Positions 15,657 to 25,186 are shown, numbered from the stretch's first letter. The stretch is DNA of 64,000 bases from an uncultured Collinsella sp. (GCA_900756765.1 CAAELE010000005.1:17754-81753), one strand, 5' to 3'. The notes: generated from the letters alone by a model not told the origin. Program-made: numbers and translations.

Positions 15657-15764
15657 TTTCCGAGCAAACCATCTGCAATTCCCATTTGGCCCATAGCTTT
15701 ACGTTCTGCTGGTGGCCCTTGCGGGTACAATATCCAAGATATTTGGACGGTCAGAAGGAGCCTC

Positions 15765-17069
15765 ATGGCGGAGTCCTCTCAGCATACATCTAAGCCCCAG
15801 GTCGAGGTTGAGGCCTCGGGCGGCGATGACAACAAGGGTGCACGTCGCGGTGCCATTTTTATCGGCGTCGTGCTGGTCGGCTATATCGTTTATCTGATTG
15901 CGACCGGTCAGATGGGACAGTTCTGGGCTGCCATGTCGAGCGTCCAAGCGCCGTGGCTCGTTGCTGCATGCTTTTGCATGTTCCTGTACCTGTTCTTTGG
16001 CATCGTTGCCTATGCTATTGCCGTCTGGCTCGATCCCAATTCGCCCGTCGGCATTCGCGACCTGATCTCGGTCGAGGCGAGCGGTATCTTCTTTGGAAAC
16101 CTGACGCCCATGATGATGGGCTCCACGCCTGCCCAGATCTACCGCCTGACCAAGGCAGGCCAAAACGTTGGCGAGGCCGGTGCTACGCAGTTCACGCGCT
16201 TTATCGTGTATCAGTTTGGCCTCGTTGCCTGGGGTGCCATTCTGCTACTTGCCCGCATGCCGTTTTTCGCCGAGCGCTATGGCGACATGACGCTGCTGTG
16301 CGTCTTTAGCTTTGGCGGTCACTGCTGCATTCTGCTCGGCATCTTTGCCGTCGCGCTCATGCCCAAGACCGTCACGCGCGTCGCGCACTGCATCATCAAT
16401 TGGCTCGAGCGAATGGGCGTCTCGGCTACCAAGATCGAGGGCTGGCGTACGTTTGTCGACGGCGAAATCTACTCGTTCTCCGAGAAGTTCAAGCTTTCGG
16501 CCGGCCACTTTTCGTCCATGCTGCTCACGGTGGTCATCACCATGTTGCAGCTCGCGTTTTTCTACCTCGTGCCGTATTTCCTGATGCTTGCCTTTGGCCA
16601 CCACGAAGTCGACTTTTTCTCGGTCATGGCCGCGAGTGCCTTTGTTCAGCTCCTGAGCTCTGCTGTTCCCCTGCCCGGTGGCACCGGCGGCGCCGAGGGT
16701 GGCTTCGCGCTGTTCCTGGGTCATTTCTTTGGATCGGCGTCGACCGCCGGTTATCTGCTGTGGCGCCTCATTACGTTTATTGCGCCGACTATTTTGGCCG
16801 CGCCCCTGCTGGGCCTCAAGAGCGCTCACAACGAGAGTATCCATGCACGCTGGGATCGCGCGATGCGCAAGCTCGGACGAACGCCTCAGACGCCCTCTAA
16901 GCCTGCAAAGCCCCATCCTGTGCATGCGGTTACCGTGGATCCCAATCAGCATGCTCAGAAGGCTTCTGGAGCCGCCAAACCGACGCATAAGGCCTATGTG
17001 CGCCAGACGGGCGACGGCATCCGTGTGTCCCCGGCTGCTTTGAACAAAAAGAAACACCCTAAGGCGTAA
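15765..17069 (+). CDS. YbhN/UPF0104-type integral membrane protein (flippase-like)
   Basis: A 434-residue polytopic membrane protein of the lysylphosphatidylglycerol synthase transmembrane / UPF0104 family. After about 28 hydrophilic residues, eight or so hydrophobic segments follow, from IFIGVVLVGYIVYLIATG to the last near residue 360. Family hallmarks are ASGIFFGNLTPMMMGSTPAQ and AVPLPGGTGGAEGGFALFLG. The basic C-terminal tail of about 70 residues is cytoplasmic in type. No catalytic aminoacyl-PG domain is present, so lipid flipping or transport is the best guess, not lysinylation. AGAAGGAG precedes the ATG. It stands alone between the tRNAs and a TetR gene. Confidence 0.82.
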   Translation: MAESSQHTSKPQVEVEASGGDDNKGARRGAIFIGVVLVGYIVYLIATGQMGQFWAAMSSVQAPWLVAACFCMFLYLFFGIVAYAIAVWLDPNSPVGIRDLISVEASGIFFGNLTPMMMGSTPAQIYRLTKAGQNVGEAGATQFTRFIVYQFGLVAWGAILLLARMPFFAERYGDMTLLCVFSFGGHCCILLGIFAVALMPKTVTRVAHCIINWLERMGVSATKIEGWRTFVDGEIYSFSEKFKLSAGHFSSMLLTVVITMLQLAFFYLVPYFLMLAFGHHEVDFFSVMAASAFVQLLSSAVPLPGGTGGAEGGFALFLGHFFGSASTAGYLLWRLITFIAPTILAAPLLGLKSAHNESIHARWDRAMRKLGRTPQTPSKPAKPHPVHAVTVDPNQHAQKASGAAKPTHKAYVRQTGDGIRVSPAALNKKKHPKA

Positions 17070-17187
17070 TAGTTGGTCGTGCGTTCTTCATGTTGCCGGG
17101 CATTTTTGTGCCGGATGGGGGATAATCCTCTTACGTAGATTAACTCTCATCTGTTGATGAATGCTCGCATTCTGAAGGGACACGTCC

Positions 17188-17799
17188 ATGGTCACCAGCA
17201 AACCGCGCCTCGACCGCCGCATCGTTCGCAGCCGCAATGCTATTCTTTCTGCGTTTGAGCGCCTGTTGATGGATAAGCCGCTTGCCGACATTACGGTGAG
17301 TGCCATCGCGCGTGAGGCAAATGTCGACCGCAAGACCTTTTACGTACACTTCGGTACGGTTGACGGCCTGCTCGATGCCATCGCCGTTGATGTGGTGGAG
17401 ATGATTGCCGACTCGGTCGAGAAAACGCTTGCTTCCATGGACGGCGACACGAACGAGCGCGCCCTCGGAGCGGCGGCAACGTTTTTTAAGACCATCAACG
17501 AGGCACTTTGCAATAACCTCGTGCTCAATCGCCAACTGATTGAAAACATCCCGCTCGACGATTTTATGACGCGTTTGCGCGTGCCGCTCGAGCACGAGAT
17601 TGCCGAGCGCGACTTGCTTCCTCGCGGCCTCAAGGACGAGATGTTCGACTATTATCTGGCGTTTTTACTTTCGGGCATTATCGGCATTTACCGCACGTGG
17701 GCGCTCTCCGACGGCTCGGTGCCCATCGAGCGCATCTCGGAGGTCGCTAACAACCTGACGTTGAACGGACTATCGAGTCTGGAATCTCGTTTCGAATAG
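17188..17799 (+). CDS. TetR/AcrR family transcriptional regulator
   Basis: A 203-residue regulator with an N-terminal TetR helix-turn-helix (about residues 10-60): AILSAFERLLMDKPLADITVSAIAREANVD then RKTFYVHF, the standard recognition helix region. The C-terminal ligand-binding half is divergent, with no recognisable specificity. GAAGGGA lies 7 nt upstream of the ATG. It is convergent with a three-gene exporter operon on the other strand, which is the obvious candidate target, though there is no shared promoter region to support this. Confidence 0.88.
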   Translation: MVTSKPRLDRRIVRSRNAILSAFERLLMDKPLADITVSAIAREANVDRKTFYVHFGTVDGLLDAIAVDVVEMIADSVEKTLASMDGDTNERALGAAATFFKTINEALCNNLVLNRQLIENIPLDDFMTRLRVPLEHEIAERDLLPRGLKDEMFDYYLAFLLSGIIGIYRTWALSDGSVPIERISEVANNLTLNGLSSLESRFE

Positions 17800-17822
17800 C
17801 ATCAACACCTCATTCCCACCCT

Positions 17823-17890
17823 AAGTTGCGGTGAAATAGGGACTGAATAGGCCTTCTATCGGCCTAAACACTCCCTATTTCACCGCAACT
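17823..17890. repeat. Palindromic repeat, family A copy 2
   Basis: The left arm 17823-17845 and right arm 17871-17890 pair over about 19 bp (AGTTGCGGTGAAATAGGGA). An inner stem TAGGCC/GGCCTA lies in the loop. It sits between convergent tetR and the exporter permease, a place suited to a bidirectional terminator. Confidence 0.88.
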
Positions 17891-17904
17891 CAGGGGGGAT
17901 TGCA

Positions 17905-19119
17905 TTACTGGTAGCGCAGGCACTCTACGGGGTCGAGCTTTGCCGCGCGGCGGGCGGGATAGAAGCCAAAGATGACGCCGATGCCGACGGAGACCGCAAA
18001 GGCCAGCAGCACCGTGGCGATCGAAAAGCTCGGCGTAATGGTACCGCTGGCACCGAGCTCGCCAAGCACGCCGGAACCCGCGGCGAACATCGCTAGACCC
18101 CAGGCAAGCAGGTAGCCAATCAAAACACCCAATAGACCACCGGTGATGCACAACGCCGAAGACTCGGCCAAAAACTGTGCGGTGATATCGCGACGGCTGG
18201 CACCCAAGGCTCGACGAATGCCGATCTCGCGGATACGCTCGGTCACATTGGTGAGCATCATATTCATGATGCCGATACCACCCACCAGCAGCGAAATGCT
18301 CGCAACGGCGCCCATGATGAGCGAGAACGCGCCCATAAAGGAATTGAGGGCGTCGATGGCGCTTTTCATTGAGGTCGCCGATACACTGTCATATTCGTCG
18401 TCGTCCGCGATGCCCTTTATACCGCGCACCTTGGATTCAATCGTCTTGCACAGCTCGTCCATGTCCGTGCCCTCGGCGGCGAGCGCCGTTACGCTGGGAA
18501 ACGACGGGTTCTCGTCGCCAAAGAGGCCCGAGATGGTCTCGCGCGGCATGTATAGCGTGAGCGAGCCCATGGAGTCGCTGCCGCCATCAATCACGCCGAC
18601 AATCTGCACCTCGCCGTTGGAGACCTTAATGGTCTTGCCCACCGCGTCCTGCTCGTTGCCGTACAGCTGATCGGCGCCGCCACGGCTGATGAGCGCCACG
18701 CGTGCGCCAGATTGGGACTCGGCCTGGGTGTAGGTGCGCCCCGCGACGAGCTTGCTGGCGCCCACCGCGTCGAGCATCTCGCTATCGACGCCCTGCGCCA
18801 TGACGGTATAGCTTTTATCACCGGCCTTGTACTCGGTATAGGCGCTGTCCACGATGCCGATCTGCTCGATCTGCGGCACCATCTTGCGAAGCTTCTCAAC
18901 GTCCGACTCGGTGAGCTCTTGCGACGAATAAATTTGCACCATGCGTGCCGCGTTGAGGCCCAGGCTGTTGACCAAGCTGTTTTGGATACCGCCGATAAGC
19001 GAGGTCATGGCGATGACGGAGGCAATGCCGATAACAATGCCCAGGATGGTGAGCAGGCTGCGTCCCTTGTTGGCCTCGAGGGAGTGAAGGGCTTCTTGGA
19101 TAAGGTCGCGCGTGCTCAT
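17905..19119 (-). CDS. MacB-like ABC transporter permease
   Basis: A 404-residue membrane protein with the MacB/FtsX layout: a first transmembrane helix (about residues 20-42, RSLLTILGIVIGIASVIAM), a large extracytoplasmic domain (about 45-275), and three C-terminal helices. The conserved block VGGIGIMNMMLTNVTERIREIGIRRALGA near residue 290 links helices two and three to the ATPase. It should pair with the ATPase and adaptor encoded just upstream (its start overlaps the ATPase stop by 4 nt). Together they would export a drug, peptide or lipid-like molecule; the substrate cannot be predicted. Confidence 0.9.
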   Translation of the reverse strand: MSTRDLIQEALHSLEANKGRSLLTILGIVIGIASVIAMTSLIGGIQNSLVNSLGLNAARMVQIYSSQELTESDVEKLRKMVPQIEQIGIVDSAYTEYKAGDKSYTVMAQGVDSEMLDAVGASKLVAGRTYTQAESQSGARVALISRGGADQLYGNEQDAVGKTIKVSNGEVQIVGVIDGGSDSMGSLTLYMPRETISGLFGDENPSFPSVTALAAEGTDMDELCKTIESKVRGIKGIADDDEYDSVSATSMKSAIDALNSFMGAFSLIMGAVASISLLVGGIGIMNMMLTNVTERIREIGIRRALGASRRDITAQFLAESSALCITGGLLGVLIGYLLAWGLAMFAAGSGVLGELGASGTITPSFSIATVLLAFAVSVGIGVIFGFYPARRAAKLDPVECLRYQ

Positions 19120-19889
19120 GCCTTCACTCCTTTCGTCGGATTGGCGAGTGCGGAAATCGTGGGCAGGTTATCAATTGCGCCGCGCAGGGTCTGCGGCGCG
19201 TGCGCGATGTACGCGCCGTCGTGGATCCGGCCGTCGCGAATGGTTACGGCACGGTCGGCCTCGGCGGCGATACCGGGATCATGTGTGATGAGCACGATGG
19301 TCTTGCCGCGTTCCTGGAGTTTGTGGAAGGTCTCCATCACGAGCGCTCCGGTGGCTGAGTCCAGGTTTCCCGTCGGCTCGTCCGCCAGGATGATGGGCGG
19401 GTCGTTGACGAGGGCGCGCGCGATGGCAACCCTTTGCATCTGTCCGCCCGAGAGCTCTGAGATGCGGTGGTCCCAGTGGTCGACCGGCAGCGTGACGGCT
19501 TGCAGCGCATGGACGGCGCGCATCTCACGCTGAGCCCGCGGCACGTTGGTGTACGACAGCGGCAGCATGACGTTTTCGATGACCGATAGGCGCGGCAGCA
19601 GGTTAAAGCTCTGAAAGACAAAGCCGATGCTCAGGGCGCGGACTTCGGTGAGCTCGTCATCGTCGAGCTCCGCCACGTTGAGGCCCTGTAGGTAATAATC
19701 GCCTGCCGTCGGCTTGTCCAGGCAGCCCAGGATGTTCATGAGCGTTGACTTGCCCGAGCCCGAAGGGCCGGTAATGGCCACGAACTCGCCGGGATTCACT
19801 GCCAGGCTCACGTTATGCAGGATATGGGCGCAGCCGGCTTCGCTCTCAAAAATGCGATGCACGTTGCGGATGTCGATGACGGGACGCAT
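19116..19889 (-). CDS. MacB-type ABC transporter ATP-binding protein
   Basis: A 257-residue ABC ATPase of the lipoprotein/MacB exporter class. Walker A GPSGSGKSTLMNILGCLD lies near residue 40, the signature LSGGQMQRVAIARAL near 144 and Walker B PIILADEPTGNLDS just after. The PTAGDYYLQGLNVAELDDDEL stretch and the H-loop (LITHDPGIA) fit this class. The last 30 residues are an unconserved extension. Its start touches the stop of the adaptor gene and its end overlaps the permease start, so all three are translationally coupled. Confidence 0.94.
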   Translation of the reverse strand: MRPVIDIRNVHRIFESEAGCAHILHNVSLAVNPGEFVAITGPSGSGKSTLMNILGCLDKPTAGDYYLQGLNVAELDDDELTEVRALSIGFVFQSFNLLPRLSVIENVMLPLSYTNVPRAQREMRAVHALQAVTLPVDHWDHRISELSGGQMQRVAIARALVNDPPIILADEPTGNLDSATGALVMETFHKLQERGKTIVLITHDPGIAAEADRAVTIRDGRIHDGAYIAHAPQTLRGAIDNLPTISALANPTKGVKA

Positions 19890-21310
19890 TACATGCCCTC
19901 GTCGGCAGACATGCTGCCAGAGTCGCCGCCGTCGGCCGTCATGTCTGCACCGGTGTCCAAGATGAGGGTGTCGCCGTCGCGCAGTTTGGTGACCGGTACG
20001 CCCGCGTTGATCTCGTTGCCCTGGTCATCGCGCTTGACCTGTGTCTTTCCGACCACGGCATCGTTATCGTTTTGCGTCACCACGGTCACCTTTACGCGTC
20101 GGGTCTGTTTGCCTTCGTCATCAGTGGCCAGATTGACGTAATAGTTTTCGCCATCCTCGGTCATGAGCGCCATGGTCGGCACCATCACCACATCGTCGAG
20201 CTGTTCGGTCACTACCGAGACCTCGGCAGTCATACCGGGCTTAAGGCGGCTGTCGGGTGCTTCGATGAGGATATCGACGTTAAAGGTTACGCTGCCGCCG
20301 CCACCGTTGGCGGCGTCGGAGTTTGCCACCGAAGCGATTGCGGTGACCGTTCCCTGGCTCACGATATCGGGAAAGGCCGGATAGGTAACATTGGCGCTCT
20401 GGCCCACGGCGATCTTGGCGATATCCTTTTCACCCACCTGAACGGTGACCTTCATCTTGGAGAGGTCGGCGATCTGCATGCACTGCTTGCCGCCGCTCGT
20501 ATCGCCTTCGCCCATAATCATGCCGCCCGTCACCGTGGCGCCGACCTTGGCGTTGAGCTCGACGATACTGCCCGAGCTGGGCGCGGTCACGGTGCGCTCG
20601 GCGGCTTTGGCGTTGGCCTGGTCCAGGGTCGCCTGGGCCGAGGCTAGGTTGCGTTGGGCGCTCGAGACGGCACTCGTGTCGGCGGTGCCGCTGGCGCCAC
20701 TCGCGCCTACTGCATCTGCGTCAGTCGCCGGAGCGGCTTGGGCGGCAGCTACCGCTTTCTGTGCGTTAGCGAGGTCTTCCTGTGCGGCTGTCACCGCGCG
20801 TTGCGCCTCGGCTACGTTGCGATCGAGCTCGTCGTTTTTAATGGTCATGAGCACGTCACCCTCGTTGACGGACTGGCCGGCTTGCACGTTGATCGATGCC
20901 ACCGTGCCGTCAACAGAAGGGGAGACCACCGAAGCCGAGATGGGCTTGAGCTGGCCTTTAGCTTCGACGGTGGTCGTAAACGTGCCCTCGGTGACCATGT
21001 CGGTCACCGGCCCGTCGGTATCTGCGGGCCGTGCGTTGATGACGAAGGTCACGACAACGGCGATGAGCACAATGGCGGCCACGACGCCGGCCGCAATGCC
21101 GCGTCGGATGAGCTTTTTGCGTCGACGCTCGGCACGCTTCGCCTTGAGCTTGGCGTAGGCCTCTTCGTCAGAAATCTCGGTTGTATCGCTTGTGCTGCCG
21201 TTTTGCTGTGTGGCGCGCACGGTTGTTATGAGGGGAAGCGTTTCGGTGGCACCCTCGGGCGCTCGCTCGGTATCATTCGGTCCCGGGGTGATGTTGGGGA
21301 CATTTGACAT
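19889..21310 (-). CDS. MacA/HlyD-type periplasmic adaptor protein of the exporter
   Basis: A 473-residue membrane-fusion-type protein, first gene of the exporter operon. Residues 1-70 are cytoplasmic and polar, with a basic stretch (KAKRAERRRKKLIRR) before one transmembrane helix (about 72-95). Outside follow a lipoyl/barrel-sandwich half-motif (VEAKGQLKPISASVVSP), an Ala-rich helical hairpin of about 110 residues, a second lipoyl half and a beta-barrel. ATG 21310 follows AAAGGAG. The C terminus ends with an acidic, Gly/Ser/Met-rich tail. Such adaptors in Gram-positives work without an outer-membrane channel. Confidence 0.88.
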   Translation of the reverse strand: MSNVPNITPGPNDTERAPEGATETLPLITTVRATQQNGSTSDTTEISDEEAYAKLKAKRAERRRKKLIRRGIAAGVVAAIVLIAVVVTFVINARPADTDGPVTDMVTEGTFTTTVEAKGQLKPISASVVSPSVDGTVASINVQAGQSVNEGDVLMTIKNDELDRNVAEAQRAVTAAQEDLANAQKAVAAAQAAPATDADAVGASGASGTADTSAVSSAQRNLASAQATLDQANAKAAERTVTAPSSGSIVELNAKVGATVTGGMIMGEGDTSGGKQCMQIADLSKMKVTVQVGEKDIAKIAVGQSANVTYPAFPDIVSQGTVTAIASVANSDAANGGGGSVTFNVDILIEAPDSRLKPGMTAEVSVVTEQLDDVVMVPTMALMTEDGENYYVNLATDDEGKQTRRVKVTVVTQNDNDAVVGKTQVKRDDQGNEINAGVPVTKLRDGDTLILDTGADMTADGGDSGSMSADEGM

Positions 21311-21440
21311 GGCGTCTCCTTTATAGAAAGTTCCTCGATAAGTATATGCGCCCGTCGCGAGAGGCGGGCGCATTATGGCGGTATCTTTCGGAACTGTTAG
21401 ATTGGAGCGTCAGTCCCCCGTTGTGGGAAGGCGTGTTTCC

Positions 21441-23186
21441 CTACGAGTGCACGACCACGCACAGACCGACGCTGATGCAGTCGTGGAGCGCCTTGGCATC
21501 AGCCAGGCGCAGGTTGATGCAGCCGTGGCTTCCGCACCATTTGTACGATTCGGCATTATCGAAACTCGAATCGTTTTGCCAGGTAGCGTCGTGGAAGCCG
21601 ACCATATTGCCCTCGAACGGCATCCAGTAGCTGACCGGGCTCTCGTATTTGGGCTTTCCGGTCGCGGGGTCTTTGGCACCGATGAGCTTGCTTGCACCGT
21701 CGTTGCTGTTGATCTGCCACACACCCTCGGGGGTGGCGTCTTCGCCTGGTTTGCCGGAAATAAAGTTGGCCTCCCACACGATATTGCCGTTCTCGTCGTA
21801 GTAGCGCGCGTGCTGCTCGGACAGGTCGACGTCGATATAGGCCTTCCAATCGGGCTCGCCCTTGGCGGTAAACGTGTCGGCCTTCTTGGAGTACGAAATC
21901 TCGATATCGCCGGTCTGCTTGTTATTGATGGCGTCCTCGACCTGCTTGGCGAGCGTGTCGCTGTCGATGGACCAGCCAAAGTCGCCGCCCTCGACAGCGC
22001 ACTCCTTGCCGTCGGCGCGCGTCCACCAGCGGGTGGTGCCCACGGTGTTAAAGCCGTTGGCGAGCTCGGCGGCCCAGCTGCTGATCTGCGATGTATCGAG
22101 CGTGGGGTTGGCCGGATCGGCAAAGCTGATCCACTGCAGCACCGAACTGCCGTCCACCTTACCGGCATCATTGCCGTTGAGCTTAAGGGTCACGTTGACG
22201 CCCAGGAAGTTGTTGGCGGCATCGCATGCAGCCTGAATCTGGTCGTTGGTGAGGGTGCCGTTGAGCGGTTCGTAAGCGTCGTTGCCGATCTTGGTGATAT
22301 CGACGTTCTCGGCGAGCGACGCGAGCTCGATCTCGGCATATTTGATGACATGCTCGCGGTTGAGCTTCTCGTTGGAACGGGCCTTCTCAACGGTGAACTT
22401 GCCGGCCTTCTCGTCATAGGAGCTGGCGGCCTCGAAGGTGCCCGAGCGGCCCTCGTTGAACTCGTCGATGGCGCTGCCCAGGCCCTCCTCAAACTGCTTT
22501 TGATCAAAGGCATCGGAGAGCATGGACAGGTCGACGTCCTGGTCCAAGTCGACCGAGTCGTTCTTGGTAGCGCTATCGGTTTTGCCGCTGAGCGACGCGA
22601 TGAGGCGCGATGGCCACAGCAGCGGCTCGTTTTTGCTGATAATCTCGTGGGCGGCTTCCTCGCCATCGACGATGGGCTCGTCGGACTCGGGCTGGTAGGT
22701 CCAGCTAAAGCTGTCATCCGAAACGGTGAGCTTGTAGTGCTTCCATGCCGAGTTGACCTTGGTGGCTGCCGAAGATGCGTTAGAGAGCGAGATGTCGACG
22801 CCGGCGATGGTGGTGTTGGGGTAAGCGACCTGCGAGAACGCCACGACGCCTACGATGTAGACGATCGCGACGAGGCCGAGGACGACAAAGAGGGCCGTCT
22901 TTCCGCCCGACTTGCTGCTTTTGTTGGTGCGCTTGTCCGCGGGCCCGCGATTGTTTGCCGCGCGAGCGTGCGAAGGTCCCTGCTTGGGGGCGGCACCATG
23001 TGCGGGACGCTGCTGATATTGTTGATGCGGCTGGTATTGACGCTGATTCGGACGCTGAGAGGCATTGGCCGGGCCGTGTTGTTGGGTGTGAGCCGGAGCG
23101 ATGGGGCGCGGCGATTGGACGCCGCCGGTATGCCTACTGGGCTGTTGCGGATCGGGGATCATGCTGCTGCGGTCGATTTGCGACAT
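21441..23186 (-). CDS. Membrane-anchored L,D-transpeptidase (YkuD domain)
   Basis: A 581-residue cell-wall enzyme. The N-terminal ~95 residues are Pro/Gln/Asn-rich and cytoplasmic, followed by one transmembrane helix (about 97-118, LFVVLGLVAIVYIVGVVAF). An extracellular region (about 125-440) matches the peptidoglycan-binding module found ahead of YkuD domains (PG_binding_4 type). The C-terminal YkuD domain (about 450-581) ends with the catalytic motif SHGCINLRLADA, Cys556. L,D-transpeptidases make 3-3 crosslinks or attach proteins to peptidoglycan. The ATG is preceded by AAGGAAATATAT at loose spacing. It is a single gene between the exporter and serine dehydratase. Confidence 0.9.
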   Translation of the reverse strand: MSQIDRSSMIPDPQQPSRHTGGVQSPRPIAPAHTQQHGPANASQRPNQRQYQPHQQYQQRPAHGAAPKQGPSHARAANNRGPADKRTNKSSKSGGKTALFVVLGLVAIVYIVGVVAFSQVAYPNTTIAGVDISLSNASSAATKVNSAWKHYKLTVSDDSFSWTYQPESDEPIVDGEEAAHEIISKNEPLLWPSRLIASLSGKTDSATKNDSVDLDQDVDLSMLSDAFDQKQFEEGLGSAIDEFNEGRSGTFEAASSYDEKAGKFTVEKARSNEKLNREHVIKYAEIELASLAENVDITKIGNDAYEPLNGTLTNDQIQAACDAANNFLGVNVTLKLNGNDAGKVDGSSVLQWISFADPANPTLDTSQISSWAAELANGFNTVGTTRWWTRADGKECAVEGGDFGWSIDSDTLAKQVEDAINNKQTGDIEISYSKKADTFTAKGEPDWKAYIDVDLSEQHARYYDENGNIVWEANFISGKPGEDATPEGVWQINSNDGASKLIGAKDPATGKPKYESPVSYWMPFEGNMVGFHDATWQNDSSFDNAESYKWCGSHGCINLRLADAKALHDCISVGLCVVVHS

Positions 23187-23303
23187 CGTATATATTTCCT
23201 TCGAGTTTCGCCTTGCGGCTCATCGTGTTTTAACTGGGCTTGCATTATAGCGATTAGCCTGTTGTTTGTGGTGCGGAAACAGTATCAGTTTGGAGAAGTC
23301 TGT

Positions 23304-24911
23304 CTATCCGCATATGCCGCATTTGGCGCAGGCAGAAAGCGCGGCCGGGGCTTGCGCGATGCCGCCCTTGGCCGTCTCGCGCAGGGTTGCCGGCAGGGCG
23401 TGGCCCACCGAGAGCATCACATGCGCCATCTGGTCAAACGGCACCAGGCTCTTGATGCCGGCGAGCGCGAGCTGGGCCGAGCTGAAGGCCGCGGCCACGC
23501 CGATGGCATTGCGGTTTTGGCACGGCACCTCGACCAGTCCGCCCACGGGGTCGCAAACGAGGCCCAGCAGATTGCTCAGCGCGATGGAGCTGGCGTCAAG
23601 TGCCTGCTCGGGGGTGCCGCCGAGCATCTGCACCAGCGCGGCGGCAGCCATGGCGGCGGCGCTTCCCACCTCGGCCTGGCAGCCGCCCTCGGCGCCGGCT
23701 ACGCAGGCGCTCGTGGTGAGGTTGAGGCCGATGGCGGCGGCACAGTAGAGGGCGTCCATGACCTTCTCGTCATCGAGCTGCAGGTGGTCGGCCAGGGCCA
23801 GCACGCAGCCGGGCACGACGCCCGCGGAGCCTGCTGTGGGGGCCGCGACGATCACGCCCATGGTGGCGGAACGCTCAAGTACGGCCATGGCGCGGGCCAC
23901 GGCATCGGTCTGAACGGTGCCCATTAAACTGGAGCTAAGGTCGTTGCGGCCGGTGGCATCGACGAGCTTAGCCTCGCCGCCGATAAGCCCGCCGAGCGAG
24001 CGCTGCGGATTGGCGATGGGGGCCGTGGTCTCCTCGCGCATGACGTCGAGCACGCGGCGCATGGCGGCGACGGCGTGCTCCTCGCCGGTCAGACGCGCCT
24101 CGCGCACGGCCATGACGGCGCCGATGCTGAGTCCCAGCTCCTCGCATGCGTCGAGCAGCTGCTCGCCGTCGTCGAAGACCTCCTTGGCCGAGACGCCGGG
24201 GGAGAGCGATGATGCCGAGCCCGGGAGCTCGATAAAGGTGGCGTAGCCGACGTTGTCGAGTTTGCGCAGCATGGGGATGACGGTGTCGTCGGGTGTGCCG
24301 TCGGTCTCAAAGACGGAGTAGGCCTGGCCGCCCACCTCGGTGCGGTAGGTACGGCAAAACGCGATGTTTACATGGGCGTAGGCGAGCAGGTTCGTGAGCG
24401 CGGCGAGCACGCCGGGGACGTCCTGGTGCGCCACGAAGAGCGTGGAATACATACCTGAGATGTCGACACCGACGCCGTTGATGCGGCTGATGCGCATCTT
24501 GCCACCGCCGAGACTCTCGCCGCGGACCTGCGCCGCAGCGCCTGTGTCGTCAACCATCTCGATATCGACGGTGTTGGGGTGGATGGAGGCGTCGTCGCCC
24601 TTGATGTCAAAGTGATATTCGAGGCCCTGCTCGCGTGCGAGGTCGAAGGCCTGCTTGATATTCTCGTCGTCGGTGTCGAGCCCCAGGATGCCCGCGACGA
24701 GCGCGCGGTCGGTGCCGTGGCCGCGGTAGGTGTGGGCGAAGGAGTTCCACAGGCCAAAGGTGACCTTGGTGATGCGGCCCTCGAGCAGGCTGGCGGCCAC
24801 CTGTGCGCACCGCAGGGCGCCGGCGGTGTGCGATGAGCTGGGGCCGACCATGACGGGCCCCAAGATCTCGAATGCCGAGGTCGTAGCTAGTGTTTGCGGC
24901 TTGCCTGCCAT
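23304..24911 (-). CDS. sdaA: L-serine dehydratase, single chain (beta-ACT-alpha)
   Basis: This iron-sulfur enzyme converts L-serine to pyruvate and ammonia. In 535 residues it joins the beta domain (ILGPVMVGPSSSHTAGA near residue 15), an ACT-like regulatory domain (about 150-225, VPGVLAALTNLLAYAHVNIAF) and the alpha domain (about 245-520), with the conserved Cys motifs GCVLALAD, AGAEGGCQAEVG and LVCDPVGG for the 4Fe-4S cluster. Many Gram-positives encode the two halves as separate sdaAB and sdaAA. ATG 24911 is chosen because AAAGGAG precedes it. The C terminus is unusually Cys-rich (CAKCGICG). Confidence 0.92.
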   Translation of the reverse strand: MAGKPQTLATTSAFEILGPVMVGPSSSHTAGALRCAQVAASLLEGRITKVTFGLWNSFAHTYRGHGTDRALVAGILGLDTDDENIKQAFDLAREQGLEYHFDIKGDDASIHPNTVDIEMVDDTGAAAQVRGESLGGGKMRISRINGVGVDISGMYSTLFVAHQDVPGVLAALTNLLAYAHVNIAFCRTYRTEVGGQAYSVFETDGTPDDTVIPMLRKLDNVGYATFIELPGSASSLSPGVSAKEVFDDGEQLLDACEELGLSIGAVMAVREARLTGEEHAVAAMRRVLDVMREETTAPIANPQRSLGGLIGGEAKLVDATGRNDLSSSLMGTVQTDAVARAMAVLERSATMGVIVAAPTAGSAGVVPGCVLALADHLQLDDEKVMDALYCAAAIGLNLTTSACVAGAEGGCQAEVGSAAAMAAAALVQMLGGTPEQALDASSIALSNLLGLVCDPVGGLVEVPCQNRNAIGVAAAFSSAQLALAGIKSLVPFDQMAHVMLSVGHALPATLRETAKGGIAQAPAALSACAKCGICG

Positions 24912-24941
24912 GGCTGCTCCTTTGGTCTGTTCCGTCGTCCA

Positions 24942-25052
24942 GAGGGGCGGGGCATAAGGTCGCCTGCTCGGACAGTCCTGCTCGCACGGAGAGCACATTA
25001 AGTGCTCTCCGGCTCGTGCGGAACTCGCGATCGACCTTATGCCCCGCCCCTC
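24942..25052. repeat. Composite palindromic element, family B copy 2
   Basis: The outer arms 24942-24962 and 25032-25052 pair perfectly over 21 bp (GGGGCGGGGCATAAGGTCG core). The inner hairpin CGGAGAGCAC (24987-24996)/GTGCTCTCCG (25002-25011) and its flanks are, in reverse complement, nearly identical to the core at 9.26-9.31 kb. The element and the metK terminator account for the 312 bp between sdaA and metK. Confidence 0.8.
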
Positions 25053-25150
25053 GGGACTAAGGATACATGGTTGGAGCTGCTAGATGGCAAAATTCATTAG
25101 CTAGGGACGTGTCTTACCTTGCATATCGAAACATCTTCACCACCGTTTAA

Positions 25151-25186
25151 AAAAAGAAGTACCGGTTGGAGCCGGTACTTCTTTTG
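25151..25186 (-). terminator. Terminator after metK
   Basis: AAAGAAGTACCGG and CCGGTACTTCTTT pair around a 6-nt loop; read on the minus strand the stem is followed by seven T. Confidence 0.88.

Noticed and set aside
15238..15696. Plus-strand open frame across the tRNA-Glu pair
   Set aside because: It translates two tRNAs and a terminator; repeated peptide text comes from the duplicated tRNA.
21375..23927. Open frame of 850 codons opposite the L,D-transpeptidase and serine dehydratase genes
   Set aside because: Antisense of two genes with clear catalytic motifs; no domain recognised.
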